Shown here one piece after another: positions 9,595 to 18,426 of a stretch of DNA of 64,000 nt. Within the stretch, counting starts at the first letter, position 1. The number at the start of each line of letters is the position of its first letter. Origin of the DNA: Paenibacillus kyungheensis (GTDB taxonomy: Bacteria > Bacillota > Bacilli > Paenibacillales > Paenibacillaceae); assembly GCF_028606985.1 (NCBI RefSeq), contig NZ_CP117416.1, positions 782,001 through 846,000 on the forward strand. Reading direction: 5' to 3'. The position numbers were made by a program, and so were the translations under genes. Below the pieces are notes generated by a model that was not told the origin of the DNA, did no database searches, and saw only the letters and a program-made list of their open reading frames with translations.

Positions 9595-9655
9595 AAGCCT
9601 GTGTAGCGTATATAAGGAGGTCGTTTATCCTTGTTGAGTTATACAGGCTTTTTTA
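9595..9655 (+). terminator. Hairpin terminator after the nucleoside hydrolase
   Basis: AAGCCTGT (from 9595) pairs with ACAGGCTT (to 9650) around an inner ATAAGGA/TCCTTG stem, followed by a T6 tract. Confidence 0.75.
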
Positions 9656-10038
9656 ATGATATCTAGTCAAAATTTATGAATACAATAGAGATGATTTCAA
9701 CATATGTGGGTTGGATGATGGTTTATACTTTTATCTACAAAAAGATATCTGTGAGCCATTATTGTTATCCGATCATAATGCTAATAGATGTCTGAACAGA
9801 GTCACTTATTGACAAAATTTTTATAAAATTGAAATTTATTTGTACAAATAAACGACTAAAGTAGACATTCTCTTTCATTTTTTATTGTTACTGTAAGGTA
9901 AATACGGTATCATTAGAGTATATAGCTAAAGCTATTGATAAACGCTTACACGAATCGTTTCGACACGAATGAGCATTGTACTAGATGCTGACCTATATAC
10001 GTTTGACAATATACAATAGTAAGGCCAGGTGTAACTCC
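9656..10038. other. Long AT-rich leader before the DeoR regulator
   Basis: About 380 bases with no gene. TTGACA at 9809-9814 and again near 10005 are possible -35 boxes but neither has a convincing -10 at 17 bp. A near-miss CcpA-like site is discussed under rejected items. Nothing else recognised. Confidence 0.3.
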
Positions 10039-10836
10039 ATGAGCAGCAAGAATCCAAAGCGACAAGACACTACATCCGCAGCACAACGCAAGCTGGAGAC
10101 GCTGCGAATTTTGGAAGCGGAAGGCACTGTGCGGGTATCCGGACTCAGTCGCCGTTTTCAAGTAACTGAAGAGACAATAAGACGTGATCTGGAACGTCTG
10201 GAACATGAAGGTGCTGTAGTTCGTACGCATGGCGGAGCCGTATTTAACCGTAATCGGGAACAATATGAATCTCCTGCTGTTCAGCGTGAGACACAGAACC
10301 TAGAAGAGAAAAAAGCAATTGTCGAATATGCCTTATCTTTGATTGAACCCGGTGATGTGATTGCGCTGGATGCAAGTACAACTTGCCTGCATTTGGTCAA
10401 ACAATTGCCTAATCGATCATTAACTGTACTGACATATTCACTAGCGATTGCTAACGAATTGGTACAAAAAACCGAGATCAATGTGATTGTGATCGGAGGC
10501 TACCTGGATCGAGATTCAATGGCGAATACAGGGATTCATGCAGAGAAAATGGTCGAAAGTTATCATGTCGATAAATTTCTATTTTCCTGTCATGGCTTTG
10601 ATTTAACACGCGGGTTAACCGAACCTTCTGAAGCACATGTACAATTAAAGAAAAAGATTATTGAGATTTCAGACGAATTGATTTTGTTAACAGACAGTAC
10701 GAAGTTTCGCCGCAAATCATTAGTACGTCTGATGGGTATGGAAGATTTGAATCGTTTTGTAACCGATGATCAGTTGCCTCAAGAAGCGATTCAAGATTTA
10801 CAAGATATGGGTGTGGATGTCATCGTTGTTGAGTAA
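10039..10836 (+). CDS. DeoR-family transcriptional regulator of sugar metabolism
   Basis: A 265-residue regulator. The N-terminal winged helix-turn-helix (about residues 17-70) shows the DeoR signature SRRFQVTEETIRRDLERLEHEG followed by VRTHGGAV (partly quoted); the rest is the DeoRC sugar-phosphate-sensor domain, with DASTTC, IGGYLD and the final SDELILLTDSTKF. I prefer the ATG at 10039, preceded by AGGTG seven bases upstream, over the upstream TTG in frame, because DeoR proteins start shortly before the HTH. It is a lone gene with its own terminator, so the target operon is not evident; it could act on an operon outside this window. Confidence 0.88.
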   Translation: MSSKNPKRQDTTSAAQRKLETLRILEAEGTVRVSGLSRRFQVTEETIRRDLERLEHEGAVVRTHGGAVFNRNREQYESPAVQRETQNLEEKKAIVEYALSLIEPGDVIALDASTTCLHLVKQLPNRSLTVLTYSLAIANELVQKTEINVIVIGGYLDRDSMANTGIHAEKMVESYHVDKFLFSCHGFDLTRGLTEPSEAHVQLKKKIIEISDELILLTDSTKFRRKSLVRLMGMEDLNRFVTDDQLPQEAIQDLQDMGVDVIVVE

Positions 10837-10864
10837 TAGGGCGATGGTTGCTACCTGCATTTAA

Positions 10865-10893
10865 GCCTTTTCCTTTAGGGAAAAGGTTTTTTT
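10865..10893 (+). terminator. Hairpin terminator after the DeoR gene
   Basis: CCTTTTCC (10866-10873) pairs with GGAAAAGG (10879-10886), followed by seven T residues. Confidence 0.85.
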
Positions 10894-11066
10894 GTATATA
10901 GAAATAAATGTAAGATTTTTGTTGGTTTTAGATTAATTTTCAACAAATTCTTCGGTTAAGCTTGAAAATAGGGTACGTTAGGAGTACTTTAGATAAATGA
11001 GAAAACGTTGAGAACCGTATAGAGATGGTTGAGATCAATGAGGCGTTTGGAGTGAGGAGAGAATCA

Positions 11067-12338
11067 ATGACAGCAACTGGTGAATATAATCCGCAAATCG
11101 TAGGCATGGAAGATATCGTCCGTGCTCATCATGTATTACGCGAAGTAATTGTGCGTACCCCGTTACAGCGAGACAATACATTATCTGAAAAATACGAATG
11201 TAATATCTTTTTAAAGCGTGAAGATATGCAAGTCGTTCGTTCATTCAAAATTCGCGGGTCGTATAACCGTATTCGTAGTCTTTCTCAAGCAGAATTGGAC
11301 AAAGGTATTGTATGTGCTAGTGCAGGTAACCATGCGCAGGGTGTAGCCTTTTCATGTTATGCGCTTAATATTCATGGCAAAATCTATATGCCAAGCACAA
11401 CACCGAACCAAAAAGTAAAAATGGTGAAAAAGTTCGGAGGTAAAAATGTAGAAGTAATTCTAGTCGGTGATACATTTGACGATGCTTATGAAGAAGCGAT
11501 GAAAACATGTGAAGAACAAGGTATGGCATTTATTCATCCATTTGATGATCCGAAGATTATTGCCGGTAACGGTACGATCGGGATGGAGATTATGGAAAGT
11601 CTAGATGTACCGGCTGATTATATTTTTCTAACGATTGGTGGCGGTGGTCTGGCTGCTGGTGTTGGGCAATATATGCATACGATGAGTCCTACCACTCAAT
11701 TGATCGGTGTCGAACCAGCAGGTGCGGCGTCTATGAGTGAAGCAATTGCTCGGAATGAAGTCGTCACACTTGGTGAAATTGATAAATTTATTGATGGTGC
11801 AGCAGTGAAGCGTGTCGGTCAGCTCACCTTCGATATTTGCCGTGAGGTGTTAAACGATGTCGTGAAAGTGCCAGAAGGTAAAGTGTGTTCGGCGATTCTG
11901 GATCTATATAATGAAAATGCGATTGTAGCGGAACCAGCAGGAGCTTTGCCTATTGCGGCGCTTGATATGTACCGCGAGCAGATCAAAGGGAAAACGGTTG
12001 TCTGTATTATCAGTGGTGGTAATAACGATATTGATCGTATGCAAGAGATCAAAGAACGCTCACTGATCTATGAAGGATTGAAGCATTACTTTATGATTAA
12101 TTTCCCACAACGTGCAGGCGCTCTACGTGAATTTTTGGAAAAAGTATTAGGGCCAAATGATGATATCGCTCGCTTTGAATATACCAAAAAACATAATAAA
12201 GAAAATGGGCCAGCGTTAGTCGGTATCGAACTTAGTACACCGGAAGATTACGGTGCACTGGTCGAACGAATGGAAGCTCATGGTATTAAATATACAGAGC
12301 TTAATCGGGATCTGAATTTGTTCAATTTGCTCATCTGA
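11067..12338 (+). CDS. ilvA: Threonine dehydratase (biosynthetic, IlvA)
   Basis: A 423-residue PLP enzyme that deaminates threonine to 2-oxobutyrate, the first step of isoleucine synthesis. The PLP lysine is Lys61 in SFKIRGSYN; the phosphate loop is GGGGLAAG; SAGNHAQGVA and a single C-terminal ACT-like domain (from about residue 340, HYFMINFPQRAGALREFL) match B. subtilis IlvA in length and order. I chose the ATG at 11067, preceded by TGAGGAGA, rather than the upstream in-frame start at 11025. I looked for a T-box leader upstream and saw none; the gene is away from other ilv genes here. Confidence 0.93.
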   Translation: MTATGEYNPQIVGMEDIVRAHHVLREVIVRTPLQRDNTLSEKYECNIFLKREDMQVVRSFKIRGSYNRIRSLSQAELDKGIVCASAGNHAQGVAFSCYALNIHGKIYMPSTTPNQKVKMVKKFGGKNVEVILVGDTFDDAYEEAMKTCEEQGMAFIHPFDDPKIIAGNGTIGMEIMESLDVPADYIFLTIGGGGLAAGVGQYMHTMSPTTQLIGVEPAGAASMSEAIARNEVVTLGEIDKFIDGAAVKRVGQLTFDICREVLNDVVKVPEGKVCSAILDLYNENAIVAEPAGALPIAALDMYREQIKGKTVVCIISGGNNDIDRMQEIKERSLIYEGLKHYFMINFPQRAGALREFLEKVLGPNDDIARFEYTKKHNKENGPALVGIELSTPEDYGALVERMEAHGIKYTELNRDLNLFNLLI

Positions 12339-12359
12339 TGAGTATTCTTAGAGTTATAG

Positions 12360-12388
12360 TTGGGTTTTGAGCGGAATTACTATATAAT
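12360..12388 (+). promoter_or_regulatory. SigA-type promoter of the first ABM gene
   Basis: TTGGGT (12360-12365), 17-bp spacer, TATAAT (12383-12388). The same arrangement, including GGGTTTTGA after the -35 box, recurs before the downstream paralogue. Confidence 0.65.
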
Positions 12389-12432
12389 TAATAAGTCGTG
12401 CCAGTTTATTATTTATAGGAGGCTTTACCCCA

Positions 12433-12732
12433 ATGTTAGTAATTCATGCTGAAATATTGATTCAACCAGAACACGTAGAAACTTTTCTACAACTTGCTGA
12501 TCCTTTTGTGAGTGCTTCACAAGCAGAAGCAGGCAATATTCGTTATACACTGATGGTGGATTTACATCAATCCAACCTATTTACCATGGTTGAAGAATGG
12601 GAAAGCCAAGAAGCGCTTACCGCCCACGAACAAAGTGCTCATTTTCTGAAGCATATCAATGATACAAAAGATATGGCGGCTGCACCTTTGAACGTTAAAG
12701 TATATGAAGTGATGCAGTTGCCTGTAGTTTAA
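12433..12732 (+). CDS. ABM (antibiotic biosynthesis monooxygenase) superfamily protein, copy 1
   Basis: A 99-residue single-domain protein of the dimeric alpha/beta-barrel (ABM, YgiN/quinol-monooxygenase-like) superfamily. The hallmarks are an N-terminal strand VIHAEILIQPEH, AEAGNIRYTL, the NLFTMVEEWES strand and the conserved helix AHEQSAHF. Such proteins oxidise quinol-like or aromatic compounds without cofactor, or are simple stress proteins. GGAGGC precedes the ATG. It is a close paralogue of the gene at 12941 (same length, many identical blocks); each has its own promoter and terminator, so they arose by tandem duplication but are separately transcribed. Confidence 0.85.
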   Translation: MLVIHAEILIQPEHVETFLQLADPFVSASQAEAGNIRYTLMVDLHQSNLFTMVEEWESQEALTAHEQSAHFLKHINDTKDMAAAPLNVKVYEVMQLPVV

Positions 12733-12754
12733 TAAGTAAATAAGTCTGCACTAT

Positions 12755-12790
12755 ACAAAGGCTATTTCTTTCGGGAAGTAGCCTTTTGTA
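12755..12790 (+). terminator. Hairpin terminator between the two ABM genes
   Basis: ACAAAGGCTA (12755 on) pairs with TAGCCTTTTGT (to 12789), with TTTC/GAA inner pairing; T-rich 3' end. Confidence 0.8.
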
Positions 12791-12842
12791 TATCTATATG
12801 TGTTATTAGCCGTAGCTAAATTTCGTAGGTTTACAATATAAT

Positions 12843-12871
12843 TTGGGTTTTGACATCATATAGGTTATAAT
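12843..12871 (+). promoter_or_regulatory. SigA-type promoter of the second ABM gene
   Basis: TTGGGT (12843-12848), 17-bp spacer, TATAAT (12866-12871). Shares GGGTTTTGA and ATTA-TAAG flanks with the promoter of copy 1, showing that the promoter was duplicated with the gene. Confidence 0.65.
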
Positions 12872-12940
12872 TAGTAAGTGAGATTTTTAGAACATTAAAA
12901 AAATCATATTACATTATATACTTATAGGAGGTTTACTTAT

Positions 12941-13240
12941 ATGTTTGTTATTCATGCTAATATCACGATTAAACCTGACAGAGTAGAAGAATTTTTAGTA
13001 GAAGCAGAAGGTTTGGTTAGTGCTTCTCAAGCAGAAGCAGGTAATATCCGTTACACACTAATGCGTGATCTTCACCAACCGAACTTGTTCACAATGGTTG
13101 AAGAATGGAAAGACGAGCAAGCGGTACAAGAACACAACGCAAGCGCTCATTTCCAAAAATTCGTTAAAGATATGCAAGAATTTGCAGGTGCACCTTTGGA
13201 TGCAAAACTGTTCAACGCAACAGAAGTACCAAGAGGTTAA
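12941..13240 (+). CDS. ABM (antibiotic biosynthesis monooxygenase) superfamily protein, copy 2
   Basis: A 99-residue paralogue of the gene at 12433. The blocks FVIHANITIKP, SASQAEAGNIRYTLM, DLHQPNLFTMVEEW and SAHFQKFVKDM are shared with copy 1; the main differences are in the second half. AGGAGG sits eight bases before the ATG, and its own promoter and terminator flank it. Function is probably oxidation of a small aromatic or quinol, or stress protection, as for other ABM proteins; nothing in the neighbourhood fixes the substrate. Confidence 0.86.
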   Translation: MFVIHANITIKPDRVEEFLVEAEGLVSASQAEAGNIRYTLMRDLHQPNLFTMVEEWKDEQAVQEHNASAHFQKFVKDMQEFAGAPLDAKLFNATEVPRG

Positions 13241-13336
13241 TTACCTGTATCTCGATGCTAAAATAGATATGTTGCGTGGCAACAATCGTTTTCGTATTGC
13301 ATCATTTGGTATGGATAACTAAATAGTTACGTAAGC

Positions 13337-13370
13337 AAACGTTCTTTCCATTGGAAAGGACGTTTTTTTG
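13337..13370 (+). terminator. Hairpin terminator after ABM copy 2
   Basis: AAACGTTCTTTCC (from 13338) pairs with GGAAAGGACGTTT, followed by a T-run. Confidence 0.85.
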
Positions 13371-13608
13371 TTATTTAGTATACATAATTCCTAAAAGCCA
13401 TCCGATAAATGCTATAAGGTAAATGTCGAAATTGCTCGAAAGAGTAGAAAAGGCATCGATTGAGTAGAATGTAACGTCGTGTTTTACTGTCTGAAATTAT
13501 ATTTTTCGCTATTTAATTTTACGTAATCTTAATTGAACAAATGTGCGTACTACAAATAGTATCTTGCATCAAAGGCTTTCATTTTATCTATCAAAGGAGA
13601 ATCAGTGA
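13371..13608. other. Intergenic region before the protease gene
   Basis: About 240 AT-rich bases. Presumably carries the promoter of the protease-SLH pair; no convincing box pair or operator seen. Confidence 0.3.
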
Positions 13609-15768
13609 ATGAAAAAATATATTGCTATCGTAGCTTCTTCGTTGCTTACATTATCTCTAGTTCATACCGGCTTAGTATACGGGGAAGAATCAGTTCCTTC
13701 TGCAACAGGGCCAGATCAAGAAGTCGTGATTGTCTACAAAAATGCAGCAGGTAAAGAAGCAGCTATCGATCAAAGTGTAGAAGTACAGCATGAATTTAAA
13801 ACATTGCCTGCGGTTTCTGCGACTGTCAGTGCAGGTGAATTACAAGACCTTGTGCAAGATCCTAATATTGCTTATATCGAACGTAATGTTCCTTTTCAAG
13901 TCACCGATTCATCCGATTTTCAAGTGTTAGGTTCGACAGTCAATGCCACCGAACAATCACAATGGAATTATCAAGCAGTACAGCCTAACCAAATGTGGGA
14001 TAAAGGATATAACGGATCAGGCATCAAAGTTGCTGTGATTGATTCTGGTGTAGCTCCTCATAGTGAGCTCACTATTGCTGGTGGTGTATCGACTGTAGAT
14101 TATACAACATCTTATGCAGACGATAATGGACATGGTACTCATGTCAGCGGAATTATTGCAGCTCATAGCGGCGATGGTGCTGTAACAGGAACAGCTCCTG
14201 GAGTGCAATTATACGGTGTCAAAGCATTGGGCGCAGATGGTAAAGGAAATTTGCAAGATGTATTAGAAGGTATAGATTGGGCGATCCAAAATCATATGGA
14301 TATTATCAATATGTCTTTGGGAACCGAATATGATTCACAAGCATTGCACGATATGGTCGACAAAGCATATAAAAATGGAATTTTGGTTGTATGTTCTGCG
14401 GGAAATAGTGGAGCAGGCACAGATACAGTCAATTATCCTGCACAATACAGTAGTGTAATCGCTGTTGCAGCAGTAGACAAAAATTTAAATCGTGGTGACT
14501 TTTCATCTACAGGTCCCAAAGTAGAGGTCTCTGCACCTGGGGTTGATATTGTGTCTACGTATCTTAATGGCAAATATGCTGTAGCTAGCGGTACATCTCA
14601 AGCAGCTCCTCATATTGCAGGTATACTAGCGATTTTAAAACAAGAACATCCTTCCGAATCCATAGCGAATCTACGTACCGATTTGGAAAATTATACAGTC
14701 GATCTAGGAGCAACAGGAAGAGATAATTCATACGGATATGGATTTGTTACATTCGCTCCTAAAGTAGACAAAACAGCTCCAGCAGAAGTGAGTGGCTTAA
14801 CTGTAAGTAACACAACTACTCACTCTTTAACATTGAATTGGCAAAACCCGGCAGACAAAGATTTTGCAAAAGTAAATATCTACAATGATGCAGGCAAATT
14901 CGTAACTTCTGTTACTCAAAATGTATATCAAGCAGAAGATTTATCTCCATCGACAACGTACTCATTTACATTAAAAACAGTAGATACAACAGGTAATGAA
15001 TCAACAGGCAAATTTATCTCCGGTCAGACACTATCTACACCTAGTGATTCTACACCGATCGTTGAAAGTAAGCCTGTCGTTCCAGCACCAACAGCTGTCG
15101 TGAATCCAACACCAGCCGTAACTGTACCCGTCGTGACCACACCAGCACCTACTAATCTGGTAGCGGCTGTTCCATCAGGTGGTGGGGGCGGAGGAGGCGG
15201 CGGTGGTGGAGGTGGCGGTATTCCACGCCAACCATCTACACCGAGTACAAGTGTTACTGCCCCTGTGGCTGCTCCAACACCAACACCGACTCAACAAGCA
15301 ACACAACAACTGAATACAGCCAAAACATCAGGTAAAGCCGCAGACTGGTTAAAAGCCAAATTTGATGGCAAAAACGTAACAGATGCTAATTTCCAGAAGC
15401 AATTAGCACAAATCAAACAGTCTATGGGTATTAAAGACTTGCCAAGCAAAGCACAATTATCTCCTTCGATTCCGGTAAGTATCAGCTTGCAAGTTGCACT
15501 CAAAAATAAACAATATAAATATATCGATCCTTCTTCGATTACAGCCGATCATGTCACCGTGCTTAACAGTAACGGAGAAGTAGTCACCAATGTGAATCTA
15601 TCTGTTAAATGGAATCGTATCTTTATCACACCAACAGCTAGTGGATTTGCCAAAAATGAAACGTATAATATCATTATCGAAAAAGGCATCCAGGCGAAGC
15701 CATCAGCGAATAGTGATCAACAAGTCACATCGACCACTCCACTAATCTTGCAATTTACAACACGTTAA
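13609..15768 (+). CDS. Secreted subtilisin-like serine protease with Fn3 and Ig-like C-terminal regions
   Basis: A 719-residue exported protease. Signal peptide about 1-25; inhibitor I9-type propeptide about 38-98; peptidase S8 domain about 118-375 with catalytic Asp145 (VAVIDSGV), His175 (GHGTHVSG) and Ser330 (SGTSQAAPH). Then a fibronectin type III domain (about 393-480), a Pro/Thr/Val-rich linker, a run of 14 glycines (bases 15178-15219), a second Pro-rich linker, and a C-terminal SbsA-like Ig region (about 620-719, ending LILQFTTR). AAAGGAG precedes the ATG. The SLH protein begins 30 bases later, suggesting that both act at the cell surface. The mature enzyme is expected to digest extracellular protein. 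Confidence 0.92.
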   Translation: MKKYIAIVASSLLTLSLVHTGLVYGEESVPSATGPDQEVVIVYKNAAGKEAAIDQSVEVQHEFKTLPAVSATVSAGELQDLVQDPNIAYIERNVPFQVTDSSDFQVLGSTVNATEQSQWNYQAVQPNQMWDKGYNGSGIKVAVIDSGVAPHSELTIAGGVSTVDYTTSYADDNGHGTHVSGIIAAHSGDGAVTGTAPGVQLYGVKALGADGKGNLQDVLEGIDWAIQNHMDIINMSLGTEYDSQALHDMVDKAYKNGILVVCSAGNSGAGTDTVNYPAQYSSVIAVAAVDKNLNRGDFSSTGPKVEVSAPGVDIVSTYLNGKYAVASGTSQAAPHIAGILAILKQEHPSESIANLRTDLENYTVDLGATGRDNSYGYGFVTFAPKVDKTAPAEVSGLTVSNTTTHSLTLNWQNPADKDFAKVNIYNDAGKFVTSVTQNVYQAEDLSPSTTYSFTLKTVDTTGNESTGKFISGQTLSTPSDSTPIVESKPVVPAPTAVVNPTPAVTVPVVTTPAPTNLVAAVPSGGGGGGGGGGGGGGIPRQPSTPSTSVTAPVAAPTPTPTQQATQQLNTAKTSGKAADWLKAKFDGKNVTDANFQKQLAQIKQSMGIKDLPSKAQLSPSIPVSISLQVALKNKQYKYIDPSSITADHVTVLNSNGEVVTNVNLSVKWNRIFITPTASGFAKNETYNIIIEKGIQAKPSANSDQQVTSTTPLILQFTTR
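15178..15219 (+). repeat. Poly-glycine codon run in the protease linker
   Basis: Fourteen consecutive GGN codons using all four third bases, so the run is conserved as protein and not a simple slippage tract. It separates two proline-rich linkers between the catalytic/Fn3 part and the C-terminal domain. Confidence 0.9.
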
Positions 15769-15797
15769 AATAACACAGATCAGAAAGGTGCACACCG

Positions 15798-16448
15798 ATG
15801 AAAATAAAATCAGTATTTCAGATTGGACTTACGCTTTGTCTGGTAGTGTCTTTGTTCGGCACTATGTTTGCTACTAAAGCACAAGCGGCAGATGGACTTC
15901 CTTTTTCAGATATTTCCAATAATTACTGGGCAAAAAATACGATTCAATGGGGTTATGAAGCTGGCTTAGTCAATGGATACAAAGACGGCCAATTCAAACC
16001 GAACAAAACAGTTAGTGAAGCCGAATTTTTGGCGATGTTGATTCGTACGTTTGAACCCGAAGTAACCAGTAGCAAAACAGGCAATTGGGCGAATCCTTAT
16101 TATGTTCGTGCCAAAGCTTTGAATTATCCGGTGAGCAGTTATACCAATGCATCGACTCGTAATCAAATTTTAACCCGTACTCAAGTGGCTGAATTAATCT
16201 CTTCTGCGGAAGGTGTCAATTACAGCGGTAATAATGCGATTCAATATATGTTATCTTTGGGTCTGGCTAACGGTAGTGATGCTTCTCAAGTATCGATCGC
16301 TTCATTCAAAGGAAGTAAAGCCTTAACTCGTGCCGAAGCATTGCAGTTTATCAAAAACTTTGCAGATTATGGAGTAGGCGGTTTGCTTGATCGTCCAACT
16401 GAACCTTCAAATCCAGCCGACCTTCCTGCATTGCCGACAGCCAATTAA
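15798..16448 (+). CDS. Exported S-layer-homology (SLH) domain protein
   Basis: A 216-residue protein with a signal peptide (about 1-31, ending AQAADG) and at least one SLH repeat (about 35-90: PFSDISNNYWAKNTIQWGYE, VNGYKDGQFKPNKTVSEAEF). A second weaker SLH-like unit may follow (SLGLANGS ... LTRAEALQFIK). SLH modules bind pyruvylated secondary cell-wall polymers, so the protein is likely wall-anchored. It lies 30 bases behind the protease in a probable operon and may tether or accompany it. A Pro-rich tail closes the protein. No enzymatic domain is visible. Confidence 0.85.
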   Translation: MKIKSVFQIGLTLCLVVSLFGTMFATKAQAADGLPFSDISNNYWAKNTIQWGYEAGLVNGYKDGQFKPNKTVSEAEFLAMLIRTFEPEVTSSKTGNWANPYYVRAKALNYPVSSYTNASTRNQILTRTQVAELISSAEGVNYSGNNAIQYMLSLGLANGSDASQVSIASFKGSKALTRAEALQFIKNFADYGVGGLLDRPTEPSNPADLPALPTAN

Positions 16449-16468
16449 GTTTTGTATTATTCATAAGC

Positions 16469-16523
16469 AAAAAAAGCGACTTCAATGGATAGGATGTATG
16501 TCTATCCAGAAGTCGCTTTTTTA
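16469..16523. terminator. Bidirectional hairpin terminator between SLH gene and deacetylase
   Basis: AAAAAGCGACTT (from 16471) pairs with AAGTCGCTTTTTT (to 16522), with inner TGGATA/TATCCA. It sits between convergent genes and has A/T tracts on both sides. Confidence 0.85.
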
Positions 16524-16552
16524 ATTGTTTTTATTGGATAATCATTCTTATA

Positions 16553-17512
16553 TTAAGGTGCAACAGGGGATGTGCCTTCAGGATCATGATCCATATTCAG
16601 CAATTCTCCGATATTGGTATTGGATACGACGGTTAATCGCTTCAATGTTAACGGATCATCGCCTGGTCGGACAAATCCTTGATGGACAGTGAATGCCATC
16701 CGATAACCTGACTCTTTAAGTGCATAGACCATTTGCATCCGGAAATCTCCAAAAGGATAAGCAAAATACGGTGTATTGATACCTGCTTCAGAACGCATAA
16801 TTTTATCATCAGCGATAAAGCTAGCTTCATTCATACCTGCGGCATAATCATCGCCACAGTGAAGTAATGTTTTGTAATGCAGGTTGTACGTATGGCTGTT
16901 GTACTCAAATACATCTTTAGAAGCTTCCATTTCTTCTTTGGACACATAGCTTGTTTTGTGTGGATCGAACACTGTTGTTTTGGCTTGAATGCGTGAACCA
17001 ATTACAAATAGGGTGGCATGAAAACCGTACTTTTTCAGAATAGGATACGCATAAATAATATTATTTTGATATCCATCATCGAATGAGATCACCACTGTTT
17101 TTTCAGGTAACGATATTTCTTCATCTACATATTTTTCTAACTGTTGTAGTGTTGCTGTGTGATAACCGTTATCGTGCAAGTATTTCATATCTGCTTCAAA
17201 AGCTTCCAAATTCACAATAGAATTGTTTGTCGGTTCAGTATTATATTTTTGCGGAGTAATATAATGGTACATCAGTACAGGGATTTTATCGGCTGTACCT
17301 GTAGGAACAACATAATCTGCGGCTAGTGCGACATTACGTTCATTTAATACATTATGATGCTCATAGTAAAATAATTCGTTTTGAGCGGCTACCCAGGAGC
17401 TACATATTTTGTGTGCAAGAACAGACGATTTGGGGAAATTAACCCCTAGAACATAGACAACGAGCAACACTGCCATTAGGGCAAGTGAGTATTTCTTCCA
17501 ATGCTTTTTCAT
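16553..17512 (-). CDS. Membrane-anchored polysaccharide deacetylase (CE4/NodB homology), copy 1
   Basis: A 319-residue protein with an N-terminal signal anchor (about 8-27) and a NodB-homology domain of the IcaB/PgaB-like type (about 78-300). Metal-binding Asp pair in FDDG at 144-147, and the histidines His207 and His212 in SHTYNLH; VLMYHY precedes the domain. CE4 enzymes remove N-acetyl groups from peptidoglycan or exopolysaccharide outside the membrane. AAAGGAG precedes the ATG. A paralogue with the same architecture lies at 28556-29491. Monocistronic with its own terminator. Confidence 0.9.
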   Translation of the reverse strand: MKKHWKKYSLALMAVLLVVYVLGVNFPKSSVLAHKICSSWVAAQNELFYYEHHNVLNERNVALAADYVVPTGTADKIPVLMYHYITPQKYNTEPTNNSIVNLEAFEADMKYLHDNGYHTATLQQLEKYVDEEISLPEKTVVISFDDGYQNNIIYAYPILKKYGFHATLFVIGSRIQAKTTVFDPHKTSYVSKEEMEASKDVFEYNSHTYNLHYKTLLHCGDDYAAGMNEASFIADDKIMRSEAGINTPYFAYPFGDFRMQMVYALKESGYRMAFTVHQGFVRPGDDPLTLKRLTVVSNTNIGELLNMDHDPEGTSPVAP

Positions 17513-17780
17513 GCGTATCTAAGTACTCCTTTATACTGGTGGTCAAATCTTATTATCGGACAAATGCTACTTTTTTTAAATGGACGCAACAAGTAATTAA
17601 CGAAAATAAATTCGCTAATCCCAGCTATCCATTTAAGCAGAAACATGACATCTGCACTTTATTGTAAACGAAATGAATATATAAAAAGTTACATCACCTT
17701 CTTGAAATAGTAACAATATTTTTGCTTATGGTTGGTAAAAAAAGGGTGGTAAGGAAATTGAAATAAAAGTTTGAGTAAGC
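17513..17780. other. Intergenic region upstream of the deacetylase
   Basis: About 270 bases holding the promoter region of the - strand deacetylase. AT-rich; no operator or repeat recognised. Confidence 0.3.
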
Positions 17781-17821
17781 AAAAAGAAGGTAAACCTTGA
17801 TCAAGGTCTACCTTCTTTTTT
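17781..17821 (-). terminator. Hairpin terminator of the Nudix gene
   Basis: AAAAAGAAGGTA (17781 on) pairs with TACCTTCTTTTT with inner ACCTTGATCAAGGT; the T tract is on the - strand downstream of the Nudix gene. Confidence 0.75.
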
Positions 17822-17886
17822 ATTCTCGATAGTTATTTGATTTGAGACATCACTAGCTTGATATTTTTGACCTGTATAAAAAAGAG

Positions 17887-18330
17887 TTAGCGAATAAAAG
17901 CTTGAGGACGCTGTTCTAGTGCATCGGCTAACCATCTAGGATGCATACGAAGTAAATTGGCAGGTAACTGGTCGGTCGGGAAAAATTGATAATCAAGCGA
18001 TTCTTTAGGATCAACGATAAGCTCGCCACCGGTAATCACCGCTTCAAAACAATTGGTAATAAAATGAACATTTTTTCCATTAGGGTATTCAAAAATCTGG
18101 CTATCTGGATCCGAATAAACTCCGATTAAGCGTGTCACTTCTACGTCTAGTCCTGTTTCTTCTTTGATCTCTCGTACAACTGCTTGTGTGACGGTTTCCC
18201 CTTTTTCAACATGTCCTGAAGGGATACCCCATTGTCCGACATCAAGCCGCTTTTGCAAAAAGACATGACCTTCAGCATTAAAAATAATAACAGCAATCCC
18301 TGCATACAGTTCATCAATAACGACAGACAA
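17887..18330 (-). CDS. Nudix hydrolase
   Basis: A 147-residue single-domain Nudix protein. The full box GX5EX7REUXEEXGU is present as GHVEKGE ... REIKEETGL, preceded by QWGIPS. Such enzymes hydrolyse nucleoside diphosphates linked to another group. I place the start at the TTG at 18330 because TAGGAGG lies seven bases upstream; the longer frame from 18360 would put that ribosome binding site inside the coding region. It is transcribed divergently from the thiaminase/bacimethrin cluster, but I see no evidence that it belongs to that pathway. Confidence 0.88.
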   Translation of the reverse strand: MSVVIDELYAGIAVIIFNAEGHVFLQKRLDVGQWGIPSGHVEKGETVTQAVVREIKEETGLDVEVTRLIGVYSDPDSQIFEYPNGKNVHFITNCFEAVITGGELIVDPKESLDYQFFPTDQLPANLLRMHPRWLADALEQRPQAFIR

Positions 18331-18426
18331 AGTAGTTCCTCCTAAATGAAATATCATCATTAAATGTTGAGTCTATTATACACTTTCCTCATAGTAGAAA
18401 ACATTTCTGTATAAATACCCTTTATT

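Noticed and set aside
9935-9960. Near-match to a CcpA (cre) site before the DeoR gene, reading TGTAAGCGTTTATCA on the - strand
   Set aside because: One extra base relative to the 14-bp cre consensus, so not a valid match; no support from the nearby gene.
10895-11066. T-box leader or other riboswitch before ilvA
   Set aside because: The T-box core and a specifier hairpin/terminator were not found; the gap is also too short.
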